Shown here: positions 1-5,475 of the stretch, piece by piece
Position numbering within the stretch: position 1 is the stretch's first letter
Layout of the letters: every line of letters starts with the position of its first letter
DNA from: an uncultured Oscillospiraceae bacterium
Lineage (GTDB): Bacteria; Bacillota_A; Clostridia; Oscillospirales; Oscillospiraceae
Direction: 5' to 3'
NCBI GenBank assembly: GCA_900757695.1
Contig: CAAEOU010000013.1
Coordinates: forward strand, 1 to 10,830
DNA: 10,830 nucleotides
Translations under genes and position numbers: made by a program
The notes under the pieces: model-generated
The model's database searches: none
Told to the model about the DNA's origin: nothing
Seen by the model: the letters and a program-made list of their open reading frames with translations, nothing else

Positions 1-1
1 C

Positions 2-352
2 CTTGCCCGGACGCTCTCTGCCCCCGCCAATCTTCTGCTGCTGGACGAGCCGGAAAGCGCTCTGGATTTCCACTTCCGCTATCAGATGCTCGGCATCCTG
101 CGGCGCTGGGTTGAGGCGGAGCAGCGGGGCGTCCTATTGACCCTCCACGATCCCATGCTGGCCCTGAACGGCTGCCAGCGGCTTCTTCTCATTTCGCACG
201 GGCAGGTGCTGGGCATGATACGGCCCCGGGAAGATCCGCTCCCCAACACCCAGGCCCTTCTGGCACAGATCTACGGAAAGATCCATTTACAGGCGGTCAC
301 TGACCCAAGCGGCCGGCGCCAGCTGGTCATGCTGCCGGAGGAAACCTTATGA
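2..352 (+). CDS. ABC transporter ATP-binding protein, FecE/MolC type, C-terminal part (starts before the window)
   Basis: This is the C-terminal part of the ATPase subunit of an ABC importer; the Walker A and signature regions lie left of the window. Visible near the edge is the Walker B strand with catalytic glutamate (LLLLDEP) followed by a D-loop reading ESALDF. The H-loop follows as LLTLHDP. The order 'HDP..AL..C.RLLLISHGQVLG', then a late Tyr-Gly, is characteristic of the iron-siderophore/cobalamin (FecE/BtuD) class, which includes MolC of the Haemophilus molybdate importer. The stop overlaps the start of the ModE-like gene (ATGA), so the two are translationally coupled. With a ModE-like regulator and a MocA-like enzyme directly downstream, I infer molybdate or tungstate import; iron chelate or cobalamin import is the alternative. 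Family is secure, substrate is inference. Confidence 0.85.
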   Translation, partial: LARTLSAPANLLLLDEPESALDFHFRYQMLGILRRWVEAEQRGVLLTLHDPMLALNGCQRLLLISHGQVLGMIRPREDPLPNTQALLAQIYGKIHLQAVTDPSGRRQLVMLPEETL

Positions 353-690
353 AAGCAGTCACAAAGATCATATTTTATGACGACAATGGCGAGAAGTTTT
401 TTGGAGAAGGCCCCGCCCGTCTTCTGCGTCTTGTGGAGGAAACCGGTTCTCTCCGCGCCGCCGCACTGACCATGGAGATGTCTTACAGCAAGGCGCTCCG
501 CCTTTTGCAGCACGCAGAGGCCGTACTGGGCTATCCCCTGACCACCCGGAGCACCGGCGGCAGGGACGGCGGCGGAAGTCGGCTGACACCAAAGGGAAAG
601 GAGTGGCTGAGCCGCTATGAAGCCTACCGAGACGCCTGTATTCAGGCCAACCGCCAGCTGTATCTGGCAAGCTTTCCGGAGCAGCGGTAA
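349..690 (+). CDS. ModE-like stand-alone winged-helix DNA-binding protein (LysR-type HTH)
   Basis: A 113-residue protein matching the N-terminal DNA-binding domain of ModE, the molybdate-responsive regulator. The helix-turn-helix spans about residues 21-57 (GPARLLRLVEETGSL, then MSYSKALRLL), followed by the wing signature TRSTGG..GGGSRLTPKG at about 66-83, which is diagnostic of the family. The molybdate-binding Mop domains of full ModE are absent, so it cannot sense molybdate in the same way as the E. coli protein. Many Clostridia carry such short versions beside molybdate or formate dehydrogenase genes. A strong GGAGG (337-341) lies 7 bases before the ATG, inside the ABC gene. The likely job is control of the molybdenum locus in which it sits; how it senses metal is unknown. 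Confidence 0.88.
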   Translation: MKAVTKIIFYDDNGEKFFGEGPARLLRLVEETGSLRAAALTMEMSYSKALRLLQHAEAVLGYPLTTRSTGGRDGGGSRLTPKGKEWLSRYEAYRDACIQANRQLYLASFPEQR

Positions 691-1711
691 GCGCCATCTG
701 ATCCTCACCGGCACCCGGGGGGCCGGAAAGACCACGCTGCTCCATGCGCTGTTTCCCACCACGGTTCCGGGCATCACCACCCATGCCGTTCCCCGGGAGG
801 CCGTCTATCTTACGGAATCTGCCACCGGCGTCACCGTGCAGGTGGGGCGCTTTGACCCCAATGCGCCCGGGCACGAGAACCGCATGACCCCCTGTCCCGA
901 TGCTTTTTTGACCGTCGGCGTTCCTGCGCTGGAACGGCTTGGGCAAGCGGAAGGCCCCTGGGTCTCCATCGATGAGATCGGCTATCTGGAATCGTCATGT
1001 CCGGAATATCAGCAGGCCATTGGGGCCCTGCTGGAGAAAAAGCAGGTAGCTGCCGTGGTGCGCAAGCAGCCCCTCCCCTTCCTCACAGGGCTGTGCCGCC
1101 GGGAGGATGTATTCCTTGTGGATCTGGACGCCCCTTATGGCAAGCTTGGCTGCGTCATCATGGCATCTGGCATGGGGCGGCGCTTTGGGGGCAATAAGCT
1201 CATGGCCGACTTTCTGGGTCAGCCCATGATCGCAAGCGCCATTTATGCCACAGAAGGGATCTTTTCCCGCCGTCTGGTGGTGACCCGTCATGAGGACGTT
1301 GCCGCCCTTTGCCGTGAACTGGGCATTGACGTACTGCTCCACCGGCTTCCGCTCCGCAGTGATACGGTCCGTCTGGGCCTTTCGGCCATGGAGGATATCT
1401 CCGGCTGCCTGTTCTGCCCGGGGGATCAGCCCCTGCTGCGGCAGGAAACGGTAGCCGCACTGGCCCTTTCTGCGGTCAATGGCTCCCGGTACATCTGGCG
1501 TCCCGCCGCAGGCGGAAGCCCCGGCGCTCCGGTTCTGTTCCCTGCCGCTCTGTTTCCTGCGCTTCTGACCCTTCCGGACGGAACAGGCGGCGGATATGTG
1601 ATCCGCCGCCACCCGGAGCTGGTGCGCCTTCTCCCGGCTGCCGATCCTCATGAGCTTCAGGACGCCGATAACCCGGAAACCCTGCGGGAGCTGGAACAGA
1701 CCACAAAATAG
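617..1711 (+). CDS. Fusion of THEP1-like nucleoside-triphosphatase and MocA-like molybdenum cofactor cytidylyltransferase
   Basis: A 364-residue two-domain protein. Residues about 26-175 form a P-loop NTPase of the THEP1 type: Walker A GTRGAGKTT at 32-40 and Walker B SIDEIGYLE at 117-125, the form usual in that family. Residues about 178-364 are a MobA/MocA-type nucleotidyltransferase: N-terminal GMGRRFGGNKL at 185-195, a GDQPLL motif and the late LQDADNPETL. MobA proteins that make the guanosine cofactor usually read DMP where this has DQP, so CTP transfer to molybdopterin (MCD cofactor of xanthine-dehydrogenase-type hydroxylases) is the best guess. The ATG at 617 is the only start after an in-frame stop at 608. 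It places the first 74 bases inside the ModE-like gene, with AAAGGAG (597-603) 13 bases upstream. The role of the NTPase half is unknown. Confidence 0.85.
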   Translation: MKPTETPVFRPTASCIWQAFRSSGKRHLILTGTRGAGKTTLLHALFPTTVPGITTHAVPREAVYLTESATGVTVQVGRFDPNAPGHENRMTPCPDAFLTVGVPALERLGQAEGPWVSIDEIGYLESSCPEYQQAIGALLEKKQVAAVVRKQPLPFLTGLCRREDVFLVDLDAPYGKLGCVIMASGMGRRFGGNKLMADFLGQPMIASAIYATEGIFSRRLVVTRHEDVAALCRELGIDVLLHRLPLRSDTVRLGLSAMEDISGCLFCPGDQPLLRQETVAALALSAVNGSRYIWRPAAGGSPGAPVLFPAALFPALLTLPDGTGGGYVIRRHPELVRLLPAADPHELQDADNPETLRELEQTTK

Positions 1712-1718
1712 CAAAACA

Positions 1719-1746
1719 CCCTGTGACCTCCACGGAAGCCACAGGG
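1719..1746 (+). terminator. Possible weak terminator hairpin after the NTPase-MocA gene
   Basis: CCCTGTG (1719-1725) pairs with CACAGGG (1740-1746) eight bases after the stop of the fusion gene. No T-run follows on the plus strand, so it may be only an mRNA 3'-end structure. Confidence 0.3.
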
Positions 1747-1758
1747 CGAATACTGCAT

Positions 1759-1789
1759 AAAAAAAGACCAGAGCACATGCTCTGGTCTT
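1759..1789 (-). terminator. Intrinsic terminator of the tRNA-Leu gene
   Basis: On the minus strand, AAGACCAGAGC (1789-1779) pairs perfectly with GCTCTGGTCTT (1774-1764) around a short loop, followed by a run of seven T (1765-1759). The hairpin begins at the final A of the encoded CCA end of the tRNA. Confidence 0.9.
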
Positions 1790-1876
1790 GGTGCGCGAGG
1801 CGGGACTTGAACCCGCACGTCCGTAATGGACACTAGAACCTGAATCTAGCGAGTCTGCCAATTCCACCACTCGCGC
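1789..1876 (-). tRNA. tRNA-Leu, anticodon CAG
   Basis: On the minus strand the acceptor stem GCGCGAG (from 1876) pairs with CTCGCGC, followed by discriminator A (1792) and an encoded CCA (1791-1789). The anticodon stem CTAGA/TCTAG encloses the loop TTCAGGT with anticodon CAG (1842-1840). A long variable arm (TGTCC..GGACG) marks a class II tRNA. The T arm reads GCGGGTTCAAGTCCCGC. Together these identify tRNA-Leu reading CTG, a codon used heavily in the neighbouring genes. It has its own promoter and terminator and is a single-gene unit. Confidence 0.97.
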
Positions 1877-1894
1877 ATTTCAAATTGCTCGGTT

Positions 1895-1923
1895 ATTATA
1901 TAAAATATGTCGCAGTTTGTCAA
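1895..1923 (-). promoter_or_regulatory. Consensus sigma-A promoter for tRNA-Leu
   Basis: On the minus strand a perfect -35 box TTGACA (1923-1918), 17-base spacer and perfect -10 box TATAAT (1900-1895) lie about 19 bases before the tRNA 5' end. The fully consensus form suits a highly expressed stable RNA. Confidence 0.92.
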
Positions 1924-1939
1924 GTACTTTTTATTTTCC

Positions 1940-1968
1940 TTGCAGGATTTCTTTTTCCGTATTATACT
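1940..1968 (+). promoter_or_regulatory. Predicted sigma-A promoter for mtnA
   Basis: TTGCAG (1940-1945), 17-base spacer, TATACT (1963-1968). Transcription would start near 1975, giving a leader of about 25 bases with the mtnA Shine-Dalgarno AAGGGAGA inside it. No room exists for a riboswitch. The -35 box lies only 16 bases from the -35 box of the divergent tRNA promoter. Confidence 0.75.
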
Positions 1969-1998
1969 GGAAGGAATCAAAGAAGGGAGATATGCCCC

Positions 1999-3054
1999 AT
2001 GAAACAGCTTGCCGAAAATGTCCATCTGACCCCAGCGGAGGACGCTCTGGAGATCATCGACCAGACCCTGCTGCCGGGCGAGAAAAAACTGATCCGATTA
2101 AAAAGCCGGGACGAGCTCTATGAAGCCATCTTCTCCCTGCGGGTCCGGGGCGCCCCTGCCATCGGCATCTTTGCAGGCTACGCCCTGTATGTACTGGCAA
2201 AAAGCATCCCCGCACCGGACTTTTCCCATTTCTACGCCGCTCTGCAAAAAGAGGCCGAATATCTGGAGCAAAGCCGCCCCACCGCAGTGAACCTCAGCTG
2301 GGCTTTGACGCGGATGCTCCGCACTGCCCGGCTTCACCATGACGAGTCCCGGCCTCAGCTGCTGGACGCCCTGCGGCAGGAGGCCATTCGCATTCAGGAG
2401 GAAGACATCCAGATGAACCTGAAGATCTCCCAAAACGGGCTTTCTCTCCTGAAGCCCGGCTTCGGCCTGCTGACCCACTGCAATGCCGGGCCCCTTGCCA
2501 CCTCGGTCCACGGCACCGCCCTTGGCCCTATCCTGCTGGGGCAGCAGCAGGGCTATGGCTTCCACGTCTACTCCGACGAGACCCGTCCTCTGCTCCAGGG
2601 CGCCCGGCTCACCGCCTATGAGCTGTACGAAGCCGGTGTGGATGTGACCCTGATCTGCGACAACATGGCCTCTCTGGTGATGGCACAGGGCAAGATCGAC
2701 GCCTGCCTTGTGGGCTGCGACCGGATCGCCGCCAACGGCGACACCGCCAACAAGATCGGCACCAGCGGCGTTGCCATTCTGGCCCATCACTACGGCATCC
2801 CCGTGTATGTCCTCGGCCCCTCCTCCACCATCGATCTCTCCTGCCCCAGCGGAAGGGACATCGTCATTGAGGAACGGGACGGGGATGAGATCCGCTCCAA
2901 GTTCTACGCCCAGCCTCAGGCTCCCGCCGGCGTCAAGTGCTATAACCCCGCCTTTGACGTGACCCCTGCAGAGCTGATCTCCGGCATCGTCACCGAAAAG
3001 GGCGTGTTCTGCTATCCCTTTGCAGACGCCTTTCAGGCTGCCTTCGGACAGTAA
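1999..3054 (+). CDS. mtnA: S-methyl-5-thioribose-1-phosphate isomerase (MtnA)
   Basis: A 351-residue cytosolic enzyme of the eIF2B alpha/beta/delta fold, full length for MtnA. It converts 5-methylthioribose-1-phosphate to 5-methylthioribulose-1-phosphate in methionine salvage; some family members also act on 5-deoxyribose-1-phosphate. Family marks: RGAPAIG at 50-56, HCNAGPLAT with Cys161, DETRPLLQGARLTA, GCDRIAANGDTANKIGT with Asp241, and the C-terminal YNPAFDVTP. Cys161 and Asp241 match the catalytic pair of the B. subtilis enzyme. The frame is open further upstream, but this ATG has AAGGGAGA 8 bases ahead and gives the normal N-terminus. No kinase (mtnK), dehydratase or aldolase gene is adjacent, so the rest of the pathway is elsewhere or replaced by an anaerobic shunt. 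Followed by an independent promoter for the next gene. Confidence 0.95.
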   Translation: MKQLAENVHLTPAEDALEIIDQTLLPGEKKLIRLKSRDELYEAIFSLRVRGAPAIGIFAGYALYVLAKSIPAPDFSHFYAALQKEAEYLEQSRPTAVNLSWALTRMLRTARLHHDESRPQLLDALRQEAIRIQEEDIQMNLKISQNGLSLLKPGFGLLTHCNAGPLATSVHGTALGPILLGQQQGYGFHVYSDETRPLLQGARLTAYELYEAGVDVTLICDNMASLVMAQGKIDACLVGCDRIAANGDTANKIGTSGVAILAHHYGIPVYVLGPSSTIDLSCPSGRDIVIEERDGDEIRSKFYAQPQAPAGVKCYNPAFDVTPAELISGIVTEKGVFCYPFADAFQAAFGQ

Positions 3055-3086
3055 GTTATTTCTAACTGTTTTTGACGATAAAGCTC

Positions 3087-3116
3087 TTGCAATACCATAC
3101 GATTTCATGCTATAAT
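3087..3116 (+). promoter_or_regulatory. Predicted promoter of the DtxR-like gene
   Basis: TTGCAA (3087-3092), 18-base spacer, TATAAT (3111-3116) in an AT-rich gap after mtnA. The start of transcription would be near 3123, just before the palindrome at 3128. Confidence 0.75.
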
Positions 3117-3127
3117 ATTTAACAATT

Positions 3128-3137
3128 CGTATATACG
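3128..3137. promoter_or_regulatory. Candidate operator palindrome (CGTATATACG)
   Basis: A perfect 10-base palindrome sits about 5 bases downstream of the predicted transcription start and 28 bases before the DtxR-like start codon, where a repressor would block its own promoter. It does not match the known DtxR or MntR consensus boxes as I remember them, so autoregulation is inference. Confidence 0.35.
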
Positions 3138-3164
3138 TCTACGCAATGAAAAGTGGTGACTCGA

Positions 3165-3557
3165 TTGAAAATTCATGAATCTGCCGAAAACTATCTGGAA
3201 ACGATTCTGGTGCTCCACAATCAAAAGGGTACCGTCCGCTCCATTGACATCGCCAACGAGCTTGGCTTCTCCAAGCCCAGCGTCAGCGTTGCCATGAAAA
3301 ATCTTCGGGAAAACGGCTACATTACCGTCAGCCCCGAAGGCTCCATCTCTCTGCTCCCCGCCGGTCAGGAGATCGCGGATAAGATCTATGAGCGCCACAC
3401 CCTGATCACCGATCTGCTCACTGCGCTGGGCGTGGATCCCGAGGTGGCCGCTGAGGATGCCTGCCGGATCGAGCATGTGATCAGTGCCGAGAGCTTTGCG
3501 GCCATCAAGGCTCATGTTCTGAAAAACAGGCCGGAGCTCATGGAGAAATATCAATAA
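3165..3557 (+). CDS. DtxR/MntR-family metal-dependent transcriptional regulator, short form
   Basis: A 130-residue winged-helix repressor with dimerisation domain but without the C-terminal SH3-like domain, the size of MntR. The HTH covers about residues 23-60 (IDIANELGFSKPSVSVAMKNL). The second domain carries His78 (YERH) and Cys100-X2-Glu103-His104 (EDACRIEHV), equal to Cys102, Glu105 and His106 of DtxR, which favours iron over manganese. The position equal to DtxR Met10 or MntR Asp8 is Asn9, which is unusual. The start chosen is TTG 3165: AAAGTGGTGA (3150-3159) is a good Shine-Dalgarno at correct spacing. A GTG at 3153 would add four residues but would place the start inside that site. Family certain; metal and targets inferred. 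Confidence 0.88.
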   Translation: MKIHESAENYLETILVLHNQKGTVRSIDIANELGFSKPSVSVAMKNLRENGYITVSPEGSISLLPAGQEIADKIYERHTLITDLLTALGVDPEVAAEDACRIEHVISAESFAAIKAHVLKNRPELMEKYQ

Positions 3558-3566
3558 CCGCACAAT

Positions 3567-3600
3567 GGCTGCCGCAAAACCTGCGGCAGCCCGTATTTTA
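3567..3600 (+). terminator. Intrinsic terminator after the DtxR-like gene
   Basis: GGCTGCCGC (3567-3575) pairs perfectly with GCGGCAGCC (3583-3591) around a 7-base loop, followed by the moderately T-rich CGTATTTTATT. It starts 9 bases after the stop and ends shortly before the next gene, which therefore needs its own promoter or receives read-through. Confidence 0.75.
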
Positions 3601-3619
3601 TTCTGAAAGGATGGTCTCC

Positions 3620-4600
3620 TTGCTGTCTGAATCCCATATTGACGTCCGCTATCCGGACTGCGATCCCATGGGGATCGTACACCATGCCGTCTACCCCATT
3701 TGGTATGAAATCGCCCGAATGGACTTTTTTTCCGCAGTGGGCTATCCCTATGAGGCCATGAACAAGGAGGGCATCAACCCGCCCATGGTCAATCTCAACC
3801 TGCAATATGCCGCTCCGGTGCGCTATCCCGGCCACGTCACCGTCCGCACCGCCTGCACGCTCTGTCAGGGAAAAAAGCTGGAGCTTCGCTACGCCGTCTA
3901 TCAGGACGGCAGTCCCCGGCCTGTGGCCACCGCCACTTCCTTTCACATCTGGACAGGCCCGGATATGAAATCACTGGATATGTCTCAAAAGCCCGAGATC
4001 TACCAAAAGCTTTTGTCCGCCGTGGAGCAGCCCGGCGTGCTGATTTTGGCAGGCGGACGCTCCACCCGCATGGGCCGTGACAAGGCCGCAGTCTCTGTGC
4101 AGGGGAAAACCATGCTCCAGCGTGCGGTGGATTTCTGGCACGGGATGCTGCCCCATGCCCCCATTTATATTGCCGCAGGACAGCCGGAGCATCTGCCTCA
4201 GCTGCCGGAGGGCACCAAGGCCGTCTATGACCAGCTGCCGGATCGAGGCCCCATGGGCGGGCTTCAGGCCGCCTTTCGTGAGACCGGCTGTGAGCTGCTC
4301 TGGGTCAGCGCCGTGGATATGCCGCTGCTGGGACAGGATGCAGTGAGCCTGCTGGAAAAAAAGCGCTGCCACTGTGAGGATGCCTGCATCTTTACCAGAG
4401 GCGGCCGTCCCGAGCCGCTGCTGGGGCTCTACCGCAGCACCTGCCTGCCCCGGATTGACCAGCTGCTGGCCCAGGGTGAAAACCGCATGTCCAGTCTGCT
4501 TTCCTCTATGCGCACCACCACGGTGCCCCTGCCCAATCAGGATTGGGTACGGAATGTCAACACCCCCGATGAACTAAATCAGCTTCTGACCGAGCTTTGA
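3620..4600 (+). CDS. mobA: Fusion of 4HBT-family acyl-CoA thioesterase (YbgC/FadM type) and MobA molybdenum cofactor guanylyltransferase
   Basis: A 326-residue protein in one continuous frame with two unrelated domains. Residues about 1-133 are a hot-dog-fold thioesterase of the YbgC/FadM type: VRYPDCDPMGIVHHAVYPIW with the catalytic aspartate at about 15, then the C-terminal PEIYQKLL typical of stand-alone thioesterases. Residues about 137-326 are MobA: LILAGGRSTRMGRDKA, DRGPMGGL, VSAVDMPLL and GGRPEPLLGLY, covering the GTP-binding loop, metal-binding Asp233 and product site. MobA transfers GMP to molybdopterin for DMSO-reductase-family enzymes such as formate dehydrogenase. Start TTG 3620 is preferred because AAAGGA (3606-3611) lies 8 bases upstream; the ATG at 3611 overlaps that site. 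An internal ATG at 3980 might yield MobA alone but has only a weak ribosome site. Why the domains are joined is unknown. Confidence 0.87.
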   Translation: MLSESHIDVRYPDCDPMGIVHHAVYPIWYEIARMDFFSAVGYPYEAMNKEGINPPMVNLNLQYAAPVRYPGHVTVRTACTLCQGKKLELRYAVYQDGSPRPVATATSFHIWTGPDMKSLDMSQKPEIYQKLLSAVEQPGVLILAGGRSTRMGRDKAAVSVQGKTMLQRAVDFWHGMLPHAPIYIAAGQPEHLPQLPEGTKAVYDQLPDRGPMGGLQAAFRETGCELLWVSAVDMPLLGQDAVSLLEKKRCHCEDACIFTRGGRPEPLLGLYRSTCLPRIDQLLAQGENRMSSLLSSMRTTTVPLPNQDWVRNVNTPDELNQLLTEL

Positions 4601-4606
4601 TCCGCA

Positions 4607-4652
4607 AATGCCCCCTGCGCCGTTCCACGCCGGTGCAGGGGGCATTCTTTAT
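4607..4652 (+). terminator. Strong terminator between convergent genes
   Basis: AATGCCCCCTGC (4607-4618) pairs with GCAGGGGGCATT (4635-4646), extended by CGG/CCG pairs to an 8-base loop, followed by CTTTATT. It ends the thioesterase-MobA transcript just before the convergent ABC permease gene. The long GC-rich stem could also stop transcription from the other side, though the T-run there is poor. Confidence 0.85.
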
Positions 4653-4656
4653 TCTG

Positions 4657-5475
4657 TTATGCCAGATTCAGCCGTTTTTTCAGGTTCAGCCAAGTCACCA
4701 CATAGAGCGCCCCCGCAACAATCAGATTGACTGCCGCCGCACCCAGCACGCTCAGATTCCATACCTGCACAGCGCTGAGGCTATCGCTTCCGAAAAGCCA
4801 TGAAAACATTGAATCACCGGTAGCCATCATCAGGGTCATGCCGATCATCTGGAGCACAAAGCTGATGAGAAAGAACCATACCACCGACCACAAGGCCTTA
4901 TGTCCCGTAAATCCATAGCCCAGCGACATCGCCGCATAGAAGTGCAGCATCGTCGCTGCTGCGCTTATGATGACCAACAGCAGCAGTTCGGCCAGCATAC
5001 CGGCGCTCTGCAGGGTCAGCTTTGCCGCGTCTGCGTCAAAATACCGGATCATCTCACGGATCATCTCACCGCACATCTGTAGAAATTCGCTGTCCAGCAC
5101 CGCAAGACCAATGCCCAGCCCCACCACCAGACCGGTAAGCAGGAACCAGACCACAGACACGATGATCTTGGAGAAGACCAGCTCATGGACGCTCACCGGC
5201 AGGGTAAACATCAAATACCCCTCATCGGTGAGCAGGTTTTTATGAAATCGCTGTACCATCAGTACCAGGGTCATCACCACGCAGAAGATCAGCGCCAGCA
5301 CCCAGAAGGCGGCCACAATGGTGGACAGGATCCGCAGGGTCAGATAGGTTTGGCTGCCCTGCATATAGCGAATGGCGAAGTGCATGCCCACACTGAGCAC
5401 CAGAATGGCCGCATAGAGCACCCACATGATCCGCGCCGTGGCACGGAACTCATGCTTTAACAATTTTCCTAGCAT
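4657..5475 (-). CDS. ABC transporter permease (ABC-2 / YtrC-like membrane subunit)
   Basis: A 272-residue integral membrane protein with about six hydrophobic segments, near residues 16-37, 50-75, 104-128, 158-183, 193-217 and 240-262. It begins MLGKLLKHEFRAT, a start seen often in ABC-2 permeases coded with GntR/ABC pairs. A cytoplasmic patch KNLLTDEGYLMFTLPVS before the third segment is also typical of this group. The gene overlaps the end of the ATPase gene by 7 bases (the start ATG at 5475 and the upstream TAG share sequence), with GGGAGG just upstream, so the two are made together. It would form the channel for the ATPase encoded upstream. Substrate not recognisable; antimicrobial-peptide or cell-envelope stress functions are known for such systems. 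Confidence 0.85.
   Translation of the reverse strand: MLGKLLKHEFRATARIMWVLYAAILVLSVGMHFAIRYMQGSQTYLTLRILSTIVAAFWVLALIFCVVMTLVLMVQRFHKNLLTDEGYLMFTLPVSVHELVFSKIIVSVVWFLLTGLVVGLGIGLAVLDSEFLQMCGEMIREMIRYFDADAAKLTLQSAGMLAELLLLVIISAAATMLHFYAAMSLGYGFTGHKALWSVVWFFLISFVLQMIGMTLMMATGDSMFSWLFGSDSLSAVQVWNLSVLGAAAVNLIVAGALYVVTWLNLKKRLNLA

Noticed and set aside
995..1870. Minus-strand open frame (291 codons) running through tRNA-Leu and the NTPase-MocA gene
   Set aside because: Its first part is the tRNA gene itself and the rest is antisense to conserved protein motifs.
1885..1998. N-terminal extension of mtnA by 38 residues
   Set aside because: It would begin upstream of the predicted promoter; the ATG at 1999 has a good ribosome site and matches the family N-terminus.
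2098..3108. Minus-strand open frame (336 codons) opposite mtnA
   Set aside because: Antisense shadow of mtnA; low-complexity Gly/Ala/Val-rich translation without recognisable domains.
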